The notes under the pieces: generated by a model | What the model was told of the DNA's origin: nothing | The model's input: only the letters and a program-made list of their open reading frames with translations | Database searches by the model: none | Origin: Neonectria sp. B-13 | Lineage: Eukaryota; Ascomycota; Sordariomycetes; Hypocreales; Nectriaceae | Direction: 5' to 3' | Assembly (NCBI GenBank): GCA_002682825.1 | Contig: NOKP01000013.1 | Location: 124,001 to 188,000, forward strand | Length of the DNA stretch: 64,000 bases | Made by a program: the position numbers and the translations under genes | Shown: positions 24,277-34,119 of the stretch, piece after piece | Position numbering within the stretch: the stretch's first letter is position 1 | Layout of the letters: the number at the start of each line of letters is the position of its first letter

Positions 24277-25581
24277 ATGAAGGTCTTCCAGTCCATCGCT
24301 CTCGCCTTCGGGCTTGCCGGCGTTGCCCAGGCACACATGGAGATGATCTTCCCCCCTCCCTTCAAGTCAAAGGCCAACCCCTTTGCGGGCAGCGACATTG
24401 ACTACAGCATGACTGCTCCTCTCGAGGCCGGCGGCAGCAACTTCCCCTGCAAGGGCTACCAGAGCCTCCTCGGCACCGACGCCGGCAAGGCCACCGCCAG
24501 CTTCAAGCCCGGCGAGACGTACAACATGACCATCACCGGAGGCGCCAACCACGGCGGCGGCAGCTGCCAGGCCTCGCTCTCTTTCGACAAGGGCACCACT
24601 TGGAAGGTCATCCACTCGTACGTCGGCAACTGTCCCGCCGCCGGCACCTCGTCCTTCGACTTCACCATCCCCACCGACACTCCCTCTGGTGAGGCCGTCT
24701 TCGCCTGGACCTGGTTCAACCAGATCGGCAACCGCGAGATGTACATGAACTGCGCCGCCGTTGACATCACTGGAGGTTCCGCTAAGCGCGCCTCGGCTCT
24801 CAGCAGCCGCCCCGAGATGTTCGTTGCCAACGTCGGTAACGGCTGCAGCACCAAGGAGTCCTCCGACCTTGCCTTCCCCGATCCTGGTGACGAGGTCTCC
24901 GACGACTCCACCAACACCGCTCCTCCCGTGGGTACCTGTGCCAGCGGCGGTGGTTCCAGCGGCGGCGACGACGGCAGCAGCAGCAACACCACTCCTGTTG
25001 TTGTCTCCACCACTGCTGCTGCCACCTACAGCCAGCCCGCTGCGAGCAACTCTGCTCCCGCTGACGGTGCCGACACTACCATGTATGTACTACCTTCAGC
25101 CCCTGCTTCAAGTGTCATGTCTAACTCGCCTGTCTCTAGCCCTGGCGGTGTCTTCATTACTGTTTCTGACCCTGCCGACGGAACTGCCGCTGCTCCCACA
25201 AGCGTTGCTGCAACCACGGACGCTGCCGTTCCCACGACCATCGCGAGCACTCTCGTCACTGTCACCAAGAGCGCCGGCAACTCTGCCCCTCCTGTCTCTG
25301 CCACGATTCCCGTGTCCGCTCCGGCTGCCACTCCCACTTCGGGCAGCGGCGACGGCTCCAGCAGCGGCGCCCAGACCGCTGGCTCGGCCTGCTCCACCGA
25401 AGGCGAGTGGAACTGCGTCGGCGGTTCCCAGTTCCAGCGCTGCGCCTCGGGCGTGTGGTCGGTTCTCATGGCTGTGTCCGAAGGCACCACCTGCGAGAAC
25501 GGCCAGAGCTCATCTCTCTCCATGAGTGGTAAGCGACGGTCCTTCCGCCGCTTCCGCGCTCGCGCTGAGGTCCGAGTCTAA
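24277..25581 (+). CDS. secreted AA11 lytic polysaccharide monooxygenase with C-terminal X278-like module
   Basis: The frame encodes 434 residues unspliced, or 415 if a 57-nt in-frame intron (25083-25139) is removed. A signal peptide (residues 1-19, ending AQA) exposes His20 as the mature N-terminus, the first ligand of the copper histidine brace. The second is His92 in GGANHGGGSCQ; Tyr156 in NREMYMNC is the expected axial ligand. The stretches HMEMIFPPPF, SNFPCKGYQ and EAVFAWTWFNQIGNREMYMN are typical of AA11, an oxidative chitin-cleaving family. Cys58, 97, 119 and 159 probably form disulfides. A Ser/Thr/Ala/Pro linker follows, then a Cys-rich segment from ~371 (CSTEGEWNCVGG, ending TTCENG) resembling the X278 module reported with AA11 and some chitinases. 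The tail is basic (KRRSFRRFRARAEVRV). Likely role: chitin or cell-wall breakdown outside the cell. Confidence 0.9.
   Translation: MKVFQSIALAFGLAGVAQAHMEMIFPPPFKSKANPFAGSDIDYSMTAPLEAGGSNFPCKGYQSLLGTDAGKATASFKPGETYNMTITGGANHGGGSCQASLSFDKGTTWKVIHSYVGNCPAAGTSSFDFTIPTDTPSGEAVFAWTWFNQIGNREMYMNCAAVDITGGSAKRASALSSRPEMFVANVGNGCSTKESSDLAFPDPGDEVSDDSTNTAPPVGTCASGGGSSGGDDGSSSNTTPVVVSTTAAATYSQPAASNSAPADGADTTMYVLPSAPASSVMSNSPVSSPGGVFITVSDPADGTAAAPTSVAATTDAAVPTTIASTLVTVTKSAGNSAPPVSATIPVSAPAATPTSGSGDGSSSGAQTAGSACSTEGEWNCVGGSQFQRCASGVWSVLMAVSEGTTCENGQSSSLSMSGKRRSFRRFRARAEVRV
25083..25139 (+). other. predicted in-frame 57-nt intron in the LPMO gene
   Basis: GTATGT donor, CTAAC branch site and CTCTAG acceptor are all canonical for filamentous fungi. 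The length is a multiple of three, so both spliced and unspliced forms stay open; splicing changes T-M-Y-V...S-P-G-G to T-I-P-G-G in the linker. The signal quality favours real splicing. Confidence 0.65.
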
Positions 25582-26764
25582 ACTCTGGACTTGCAGGTCT
25601 TTTGATGCAGACTTCTGAACAAAGGATGGAAATTCGGGATGGAGGCACTGGCCATTGGGAGTCAATGACCGACCTTCATTCAAAGTACATAGGGTATCTT
25701 TGATGACAACGGTCTGGGAAAACACCCCAGGAATATTAGGTGTTTGCTTTTTCTTTCTTCGGCATTGTAAATGGAGGCACAGTTAGGTGATACAAAAGGA
25801 TTCATAGGAAATGAAACTTATGGAACATTCATATGAAAAGTGCTTATTCGAGACGCTGGTCTTGCGTGTGCAAACGTGATGCGCTTGAACCTACCCTTGA
25901 ACTTGGAACTTGGAACCTGACGAGTGCCTAAACCAAGGGCGAAGGTGAAGAGCGAGAAAATGACACCCTGTAAGTTCGTTATGGGTGTCCGGCTCGTCCA
26001 ACCATGACTGACCGTTTGACTGACGTTATCATGGGTGGACTCGTAGTTGAAGTCGCAATGGCACGTGAGTCATCTCGGCATTGGTGGGTGGATGACACAG
26101 GCCCCCTCCCCTTGAGCGTACAAGTGACTGACGAAGATCCAAGATGCGGCCGGACAATGATGACAGGGGACAAACAAGGGACAAGGAGACACGGAGACAA
26201 GGGCGCGAAAGGCGTAAGTTAAGGAAGAGGCAGCCCATCCGTATCGAGAGGGAGAAGAAGACAGAAGGCAAGGCGTTTGCAGTCGCTCGAGGGGGGCGTT
26301 GCGTCCATTGCGTTGCTGTGGCTCATTCCTGACGGGAACGGCGAGACCGACAGTGCGGATACGGCCAGACTCGCCGCAATTGCCACGCAGGTGCGGGGCC
26401 TGTTGGGCAGCCGGGCAGCCAAGAGTCACACGGTGCGCAGACTGTACACGTTACACAGAAGCCGCTCGCGGGAAGCCGAGTTTCCAGTTGTTCCACGCAA
26501 GTCTTCAGCAGCGACTGCGGGGCTGTGCCCAAGGGAAAACCCTACCTAGGGGTCCGGGTCTGTCTCTGTGCCCAGTCTGCGCGCGCGGCCTGAGGGATGG
26601 AGGGGCGCACGCCGTCCCAAAAGCGCCTAGCCTGCTTCCTGTGTGTAGCTCCCCCCTCTAACTTATCAGCCCTGGGGGGAGAGGGCCGCAAGCGCTAATC
26701 CATCATTTGACCGCCGGCCGGCCGCGCGCCCAACACGGCCACCAGCTCTCTCATCTGCGGCTTT

Positions 26765-26793
26765 GGGTCTGGCTGGGTCTGGCTGGGTCTGGG
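26765..26793. repeat. 10-bp tandem repeat, about three copies
   Basis: The unit GGGTCTGGCT repeats three times, the last copy imperfect, about 470 bp before the WW-gene start. Confidence 0.8.
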
Positions 26794-27125
26794 GGGCGTT
26801 TGGGCGGTCGTCGCTTTTTCCTTGGGCGGCGGGTGGGGGGAGGGCACTGACCTCCAATGCCCCCCCCGTACAGAGTAGGAGAATGCCCGTAGCCTGTAGG
26901 AGGGGAAGTCGTAGAAGGGGGGGTTCCCGTTCAGCCCTCCACCCACCTTGGCCTTATAACCTCCACCAGCCCAGCAACGCGAACCACCTCACCTCATGAC
27001 TGCAGCGATTCTCGCTCTCTGACGGACCGTCCCCCGTCGAGCCCCTCATCCTTTGGTCCCTCCTTCCTTCCCTCCTGAAACACCCTCTTCTCTTGTCTCC
27101 CCTCCTGCCTGCGACGATCCCGTCC

Positions 27126-27149
27126 GTATCGCATCGCATCGCATCGCGT
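27126..27149. repeat. GCATC pentamer array in the WW-gene leader
   Basis: Four to five tandem copies of the 5-bp unit lie within the pyrimidine-rich leader. Confidence 0.8.
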
Positions 27150-27223
27150 CCCGCCTCTTCTCTCCGACTAGCAAACCTCACGTCGCCCTCGTCCCTCCCC
27201 GCCCTCCCCCGTTCGGTCCTTGA

Positions 27224-27254
27224 TCGAACCCTCGAACCCTCGAACCCTCGAACC
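27224..27254. repeat. CTCGAACC octamer array just before the WW-gene start
   Basis: Nearly four tandem copies of an 8-bp unit end 12 bp before the ATG, so they should lie in the 5' untranslated region, where copy number could affect translation. Confidence 0.8.
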
Positions 27255-27265
27255 TCCGGACCGCC

Positions 27266-28884
27266 ATGGCAGGACCTACGTCCCCCGCGGCCGACGGTCC
27301 TACCTTCGCCCCGCCTCCGCTGCCCGCCGGCTGGATTGCGCAGTGGGACGGCTCCAGCAAGAAGTACTACTTCGTGCAGCTGTCCACCGGCGTCTCCCAG
27401 TGGGATACGCCCACCGAGCCCGCTCAGACGGGCAACACCCCGGGCCAGAGCGTCGAGCATCCCTACGGCACCCCGCCTCAACCCGAGCTCATCACCCATC
27501 CCGACGGCTCTCAGACGGTTCGCCATGCCGACGGCACCATGGAGCCCATCTTGCCCGAAGGGACTAGGGGCGCGGACGGTCCCACCGGGGATCGTGGTCT
27601 CGGTGTAAGTCATACTTTGCTTTGCTTGGGGAACTCTCAATGGTTGCGAGATCATCTTTTGGCTGACCAATGCGGTTACGGATGTTTACATATAGACTAT
27701 GGCTATGAACGCACTTCTCGGCGGCGGCAAGAGCTCAAGCCACGGCAGCAGCAACAACTCCAACCCGCTGGGTAACCTCGGCGGCCTGGCGAGTCAATTC
27801 CTCGGCGGTGGGAGCCACGGCAGCGGCAGCAGTGGTAGTGGAGGCGGCAAGAACCCGGCCGGCAAGCTCGTGGGACAGTTGGCATCCAGCTTCATGTCGT
27901 CGGCGACCTCCTCCTCGGAGAAACCCCCGCCCCCGCAGAATTACCATGGCGGCCAGTCTTCCAGTGGGTCGCATCAACAACAACAGGGGGGGCTGGCCGG
28001 CTCCGTCATGGGCGGCGTTGCCCACATGTTTGGTGGGAAGCCCAGCAGCGGCGTATGTATAACTTGTGTTCCTCGAGAAAGTCTTTGAAGATGGAATCAG
28101 GCTGACTGACTGTTGCTCAATTCAGAACCAGAACTTTGGCTACTCCCACTCGGGTCAGGGTCAGGGTCAGGGCCAAAGCGCAAGCTACTCTGGCGAGGCT
28201 CCCACATATCACCCTCCGGGCTCCTCTGGGAAGCCCACGTCGACTCCCACGAGCGGATCGCAATCATACGGCTCGCCCTCCCCGAATAAGCACCACCAGC
28301 AAGGCCAACAGGGGCATGGTCAACAGCACCAGCAACAGGTCTCCCATCAGAAGCAGAGCTCTCACCCGCAGCAGCCCGTCTCGCACCAGTCTCATGGCTC
28401 CAACCAATCCTACGGCTCGACTTCTCCGTATGGCTCGAATCAGCAGTATGGATCGCAAAACCACTCGTTCCCTCCTCCTCCAACTAGCGGTCCGCCCCAG
28501 CAACAAGCCCAGCATAGCCAACCCCAACACGGTCAGCCTCAGCATGGTCAAGTCCAGCATGCCCAGTATCCGCCCCCTCCCACAGGTCAGCCGCCTCAGC
28601 ATCAATCGTACGGCCAGTCCTACCCTCACGGTTCGCCCCCCGCTGGTGGTCACGGGGGCCATGAGCAGTACGGCCAACACCAACAATCCTTTGCAGCACC
28701 TCCCACAGGTGGCACTCAACACTTCCCCCCCCCTCCCACCAGTGGTGGGTACAATCCCTCGTATAATGGAACTCCTAGTGGCCAGCCTCAGTACGGTGGC
28801 CAGCAGCACCACGAGGGAGCTCCTCCCCAGGTTCCACAGGGAAGCTATCCTCAGCAAGGCCAGCAATATGGGGCCCCTTACTGA
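27266..28884 (+). CDS. WW-domain protein with Gly/Ser- and Gln/Pro-rich tail
   Basis: Three exons join in phase: 27266-27604, 27696-28052 and 28126-28884, giving 484 residues. One WW domain lies at ~17-50 (LPAGWIAQWDGSSKKYYFVQ, then LSTGVSQWDTP): two Trp 27 residues apart with a Tyr-Tyr-Phe block between, so it should bind proline-rich ligands. Residues ~120-235 are Gly/Ser-rich with small-residue helices (LVGQLASSFMSS, GSVMGGVAHMFGG). The last ~250 residues are Gln/His/Ser/Pro/Tyr-rich with YGQ, YGS and PPPPTSG patches, a prion-like composition. The WW region recalls yeast Wwm1, a metacaspase-interacting protein with a similar WW-plus-Gln layout, but I cannot show orthology. No membrane segment or catalytic motif was seen. 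Confidence 0.85.
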
Positions 28885-29284
28885 GCTGTTTGTGTGAACG
28901 GAAGATAGCGACAAATTGCATGACTTATCGTTTTTCTTGTTTGCGCCCAACCCGCCAGCCAGATACCGGCTGGTGAGAGACATGTTCAGCCGAGTACTTC
29001 GGAGCCCCTCAGATCGCAAAGTAACCAACGGGCTGGAAGAACAAAGTGAGGAAGGGCTGGACTACCGGAACCCAGCCGAGGGTTTAGACATGTGAGGACC
29101 CCGAGGGCTATCAAGGATGAGAGTGACGACAACTCAAGTTCCGAAGAAGAAGACGAAGAAGATAAAGATGACGATGACGATGACGATGGTGATGATGGAC
29201 ATAGATAGTAGAATGCATCTACCGAACCCTCTTGTATTTGGGAATCCCGCCACAGCGGTTTGAGTATACGAAGAAGCCCTGTCT
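28885..29284. other. intergenic between convergent WW-domain and Pga1-like genes
   Basis: A 400-bp 3'-to-3' gap. It contains a GAA/GAC/GAT trinucleotide run at about 29142-29196. No gene is seen. Confidence 0.6.
29142..29196. repeat. GAN trinucleotide-rich tract in a 3' flank
   Basis: About 55 bp of GAA, GAC and GAT triplets (GATGACGATGACGATGACGA and similar), about 90 bp beyond the Pga1-like stop codon. It resembles sequence coding for acidic residues but is not part of a supported gene. Confidence 0.75.
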
Positions 29285-30084
29285 CTAGTTTTGCTTCTTT
29301 GTTGCAGTCTCGGCGGTGATAGCAATGGACTGCAGCTTGGAGGCAATAGGCCGAGCCACGAACCAGGCGATCAGCCCCACGAACACGAGGTATGCAGCCG
29401 TTGGTATTAGAGAACGGGGGACGACATTGTACAAGTATGGGTCCAAAATCAGATCGGCTAGAACAGGAGGGGGATCCTTCATGAGCACTGCATCGTCGGT
29501 GAAGTAATCGGCAGACGCTCGTACTTGGAGCAGCAGAACAGATGATTGACGCTCTTGGTCGGGTTGATAATCATGTAACTGTTGCTCTTGACCACCTTCA
29601 GAGCTAAGTTGACGTGAGCTGGAGTACTCTGCGAGTGACTGGATGAGCTCCGGAGTATCCCAAACGGTTTCCAGCTCGTGGACGGACAATAAAAAGCCCG
29701 TGGGTTGCTTGAAGGCCGGGTGAGATTAGCTTTTGCTCGCGAAGCACGAGATATAGGCACCAATATACTTACAATGGCTGCCCAGCAAACACGGAACTCA
29801 TATCGTTGGCCAGGGGTGAGGCGATCTAGCAATAACCAGGTGGCCGCCCCCGTAGCAGCGGTACCGGGCTCGACAGGGAAGACACGGGTCAGATTGGCCC
29901 TGATCGACCAAGCGTCAGGAGTGAGAGTATGGAGGTTGAGATCATCAAGGGAAGGCTTCAGCAGGGGGATGTTCACAGTGTCCGGGGCTGTGAATATTGC
30001 CTTTTCGGTGTTTGCAGCCACGGGTAGGATTGCGACAGAGAGCAGGGCCAGAGCAGGCAACAGTGGTGAAAGGAGTAGGATCAT
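29285..30084 (-). CDS. ER membrane protein resembling Pga1 (GPI-mannosyltransferase II co-activator)
   Basis: Two exons join in phase: 30084-29773 and 29707-29285, giving 244 residues. An N-terminal signal sequence (MILLLSPLLPALALLSVAIL, then PVAANT) leads to a lumenal domain. Motifs include NLTRVFPVEPGT, TWLLLDRLTPGQRYEFRVCW and, after the junction, QPTGFLLSVHELETVWDTPE. A C-terminal hydrophobic segment (SLIPTAAYLVFVGLIAWFVA) is followed by a short basic tail. This layout and the RYEFRVCWAA..PT.F core fit the fungal Pga1 family, which in yeast partners Gpi18 in adding the second mannose to GPI anchors in the ER. The assignment rests on recollection of the family pattern; a generic type I ER protein remains possible. 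The ATG is the only one that gives the signal peptide. Confidence 0.8.
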
Positions 30085-31935
30085 GATTGATGGGGTGACG
30101 GAGGCATCAATTTAGTTGCCTGGCTGGGTGTGAATGCCGCGATGAGGTTGAAGTTCGTGTCTTGAGGAGGTACTTTGGTACATGTGTGTGGGAACCTGGC
30201 GACCTGGCGTTTGAGGTGTGGCTGGTGTTGGGATGGCTGTGGTGGCGGCGGATTTTCGGGCCCGGGATGAGGCTCATGCCCGCCGGCTTTATGCCAGGGG
30301 GAGCCAGCTGTCAGAAGTGTCCCGGAAGAGCTTGGGGCAGCTTGACATCCGACGTCGATGGGAGATGATAGGATCGGCATTAGGTAGGTACGAATACTGT
30401 ACTACGTACGGAGCATGTACCTGCATTATAGGGCACATTCGACACCAAAACACGAGTGCGCACTGTACGGACCAAACACCTGATAACCACAGACCATCTG
30501 ACCAGACAAAAGCCACAACGATGGCGGCGCGGGAGGACGGGCGGGTGGACAGTGAGTTTGCCTTAGGCATGGGCTTGACCAAAGAACCTGGGCAGATTCA
30601 TCTTAGCACGAACGCAAGAAGTAGCATTCGTTCGGGAAGTCGACCTTTTCGAACAACCCACCGCACCATGCTACCAGACGGCCAAAGAGGGCGAGGCAAA
30701 AGGGAACGACGGGGACGGGTAAGTACATTGCAGCAACAAGGGGGGAGGAGGCGGAGGTTGAAAAATGTGGGCATGAGCTGGACGATAAGTGGTTGCGAAA
30801 AGCAGCTTGATGGGCAAGGGTGAGGTTTAGTAATGACCCATTCAGGGAAAAAGGGTCTTGGGAAGCGGGCGGAAAAGCCATGGCTTGATTTGACGATCTT
30901 CATGCCGGCTGAGAAGCTGTCGATTCAGTTAATTAGCTACCAGGGATAGGCCTACTGGTTTTTCTTTTGTGCTTCTACTATGTACGAAGTACTTATTTCA
31001 CATGAGCATCAACATGCGGCATTACAATCTCGTCAGTGGTGGGGGACTCGTTTAGAGACGAAAGTGCTGGGGCCTCAGGACACAGAAATGATCTCGGCTA
31101 TATCAGCACGCTATCATCCACCAGTTCCAACCTACTGCCATTTTCCAGGCAGGTATTCGTACCTACTTATCTGTGCTATGTCCGGGTTACCGTACCTATC
31201 ATGTATCATCTGCTGAGGGCACCAGGCACGACAGAAGCCCGAGAGTCGTCTGATAAACATGGTTCCATGGATCGTCACCAAAAGGGATGGAGCCTATGCC
31301 GTGGCCAAAGGGCCAAGGGGCGGACTCGGCCAATGGATAATTTGCGGACGGGCTGCTATAACAGCCGCTTGTTGGCTGGAGCGGTGAAGCGGGCAGGAGC
31401 CACTTTGGCTCGGGGGCGACCAGCGGGGGGGCCACTGAGAGCCAGTGGGAGCCAGTGGGAGCCAGCGGGAGCCCGCTAGAGCCAGCAGGGAGTCCACCGG
31501 GAGCCAGCACTCCAGCAGCGGCCAGCACAGGCCAGCGCAGGCCAGCAGTGCCCGGCCAGCAGAGCGCCTTCGCTGCACCTGTCGGGTGGCCCGCAGCGCT
31601 GTGGCCCGCAAAGCCCAGCAGCGCACCAGTGACCAGGCCGAACGCGCTTGCCCCCTTCCAGTCACCCAGACACGCCTCAAATCAACAAATCCCAGGTCGG
31701 GCAAGCCTCCCCTGTCTGCCAAATTTCCCCCACCTATTTTCTTTCCCCCCCCATCGCCAAACCAAACCAAACCGCACGTCCTTGTCTTCGCTCACATCCT
31801 CCCGCTCCCGAGTCTCCGTTCGTAAAAGCCTTGTCTGGCCTGTCTTGTCGCCTACATCTCTGGTGTTCTTCGCGAACTCCCTTCCTCTCTATCCTCCCAA
31901 CACTTAATCCTCATCACATTCACCTGCCCGCAACC
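30085..31935. promoter_or_regulatory. divergent upstream region between the Pga1-like gene and alpha-tubulin
   Basis: 1.85 kb without a supported gene; it must hold both promoters. A GC-rich block of degenerate repeats lies at 31430-31580 (GAGCCAGTGG units, then GGCCAGCAC/GGCCAGCGC units). A pyrimidine-rich tract from ~31720 to 31930 (including an eight-C run) leads into the tubulin start, as at many highly expressed fungal genes. Confidence 0.55.
31430..31580. repeat. degenerate GAGCCAG/GGCCAG repeats upstream of alpha-tubulin
   Basis: A 10-bp unit (GGGAGCCAGT/C) repeats three times at ~31438-31475, and GGCCAGC-type units continue to ~31580. Copies are imperfect. Confidence 0.65.
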
Positions 31936-33678
31936 ATGCGTGAGGTCATTAGCATCAACGGTGAGCTCCCCCAATACTGACGCCGATACGCGTCTTCACC
32001 GCATCCTGCTCGCAATCTTCGTGGCATGCTAACTCGTCAACTACAGTCGGCCAGGCCGGTTGCCAGATCGCCAACTCCTGCTGGGAGGTAAGTAACTCCC
32101 CTTCATCGCATTTTCTCGCAAGATATGGTCGCTAACGCCTCTCCTACAGCTCTACTGCCTCGAGCACGGTATCCAGGTACACGAGCACTCCCCCTTTGTT
32201 GACAACACCACCTCGCCCAATACTGACTGACGCCTCCCAACCTCCAGCCCGATGGTTACCTCACCGAGGAGCGAAAGGCTCAGGATCCCGATCAGGGCTT
32301 CAGCACTTTCTTCTCCGAGACTGGTATGGATTTGATCTCGTCCCTGACGACCACAGAACCCCCCGTCTGACCGCCTTTGTCTCTAGGCCAGGGCAAATAT
32401 GTCCCCCGTACCATCTACTGCGATCTCGAGCCCAATGTTGTCGATGAGGTCCGAACTGGTCCTTACCGAAACCTCTTCCACCCCGAGTTGATGGTCACCG
32501 GCAAGGAGGATGCTTCCAACAACTACGCTCGTGGCCACTACACCGTCGGCAAAGAGCTCATCGATGGCGTCCTTGACAAGATCCGCCGCGTTGCCGACAA
32601 CTGTGTTGGTCTCCAGGGCTTCCTCGTCTTCCACTCCTTCGGTGGTGGTACCGGCTCTGGTTTCGGTGCTCTCCTCATGGAGCGTCTCTCCGTCGACTAC
32701 GGCAAGAAGAGCAAGCTGGAGTTCTGTGTCTATCCCGCTCCCCAGACTGCTACCTCAGTCGTTGAGCCCTACAACTCCATCCTCACCACCCACACCACCC
32801 TGGAGCACTCCGACTGCTCCTTCATGGTTGACAACGAGGCCATCTACGACATCTGCCGCCGAAACCTCGGCCTCGAGCGCCCCAACTACGAGAACCTGAA
32901 CCGCCTGATCGCCCAGGGTAAGATTTGACATCTAAAGGATAACCTGCAACATCCGAGCTAACATGTACCAACAGTCGTTTCTTCCATCACCGCCTCCCTG
33001 CGCTTCGACGGCTCCCTCAACGTTGACCTGAACGAGTTCCAGACCAACCTTGTCCCCTACCCCCGAATTCACTTCCCCCTGGTCGCCTACTCTCCCGTTA
33101 TCTCGGCTGCCAAGGCTGCTCACGAGGCCAACTCCGTCATGGAGATGACCATGTCTTGCTTCGAGCCCAACAACCAGATGGTTAAGTGTGACCCCCGCAA
33201 CGGAAAGTACATGGCCACCTGCCTGCTGTACCGTGGTGACGTCGTCCCCCGGGACGCCCACGCCGCCGTCGGCACCCTCAAGACCAAGCGCACCATCCAG
33301 TTCGTTGACTGGTGCCCCACTGGCTTCAAGCTCGGTATCTGCTACCAGGCTCCTGAGAACGTTCCTAACGGTGATCTGGCCAAGGTCAGCCGCGCTGTGT
33401 AAGTCGACACCCCCCCTTGACGAATCTGATGACATGTCTAATAAGCCACTAGTTGTATGCTTTCCAACACCACTGCCATTGCCGAGGCATGGTCTTCCCT
33501 GTCGGTGAAGTTCGACCTCATGCACTCTAAGCGTGCCTTCGTCCACTGGTACGTTGGTGAGGGTATGGAGGAGGGTGAATTCTCCGAGGCCCGTGAGGAT
33601 CTGGCTGCTTTGGAGCGTGATTACGAGGAGGTTGCTACCGACTCCCTCGGCGAAGAGGAGATTGACGCTGAGTACTAA
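31936..33678 (+). CDS. alpha-tubulin
   Basis: Seven exons join in phase: 31936-31960, 32047-32087, 32150-32176, 32248-32323, 32387-32917, 32975-33398 and 33453-33678, giving 449 residues, normal for the family. The N-terminus [20 protein letters not shown] is diagnostic of alpha-tubulin, as are the nucleotide-binding GGGTGSG loop and the C-terminus ending EEEIDAEY. The final Tyr means it could undergo detyrosination. It pairs with beta-tubulin in microtubules. Introns cluster in the first ~60 codons, leaving exons as short as 25-76 nt, the usual pattern in fungal tubulins. Many filamentous fungi carry two alpha-tubulin genes; which this is cannot be told here. Confidence 0.97.
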
Positions 33679-34119
33679 ACGGTTTGCGTATGGAAACACT
33701 GGATTACCGTTCTGTTACCGGTTTAGCTCCTCTCGTCCATAGAGAAGGTGTATTTTTTTAAGGTCAAAAGCCAAAACGAGTTTTTAATGTCAAAAGACCC
33801 AATCTGTAGATGGCAACACTGTTTCTGTCTACATGGTTTGCAGTGAGGTCTGTAATATTCTAAGTCATGAAAGCTATACCAGTGATGCCTCATCTGTACC
33901 TTTGCCTGTAAAAATGAAGAATGCCAGCCAATTGCGGGGAGACAAAGGCTGGGGTGAACATTGGCCAGCAGCTGGTACCGACGGATGTGAGCTCGGCTCA
34001 ATTGCTGGAGCCGACAATACGCGGGTGACGTCCCCCGAGCCACTCCCATTCCCGTCCCCCTCCCACTCTCTTCCCATTGACAAAATCAGCTAAACCCAGA
34101 CTGAACGACGAATTTCATC
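33679..34119. other. intergenic: tubulin 3' flank and HMG-CoA lyase promoter
   Basis: A 441-bp head-to-tail gap. A C-rich segment (CCCATTCCCGTCCCCCTCCC, ~34045-34065) lies just before the lyase start. No gene is seen. Confidence 0.6.

Larger units (their letters stand above)
25582..27265. other. intergenic: LPMO 3' flank and promoter/leader of the WW-domain gene
   Basis: About 1.7 kb with no supported gene. It includes a 10-bp tandem (GGGTCTGGCT, three copies, 26765-26793), a TTATAACC element near 26953, a pyrimidine-rich leader from ~27020, a GCATC pentamer array (27126-27149) and a CTCGAACC octamer array (27224-27254). Confidence 0.55.

Noticed and set aside
24277..25581. AA9 or AA10 family for the LPMO
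   Set aside because: HMEMIFPPPF, SNFPCKGY and NREMYMNC point to AA11; AA9/AA10 signatures are absent.
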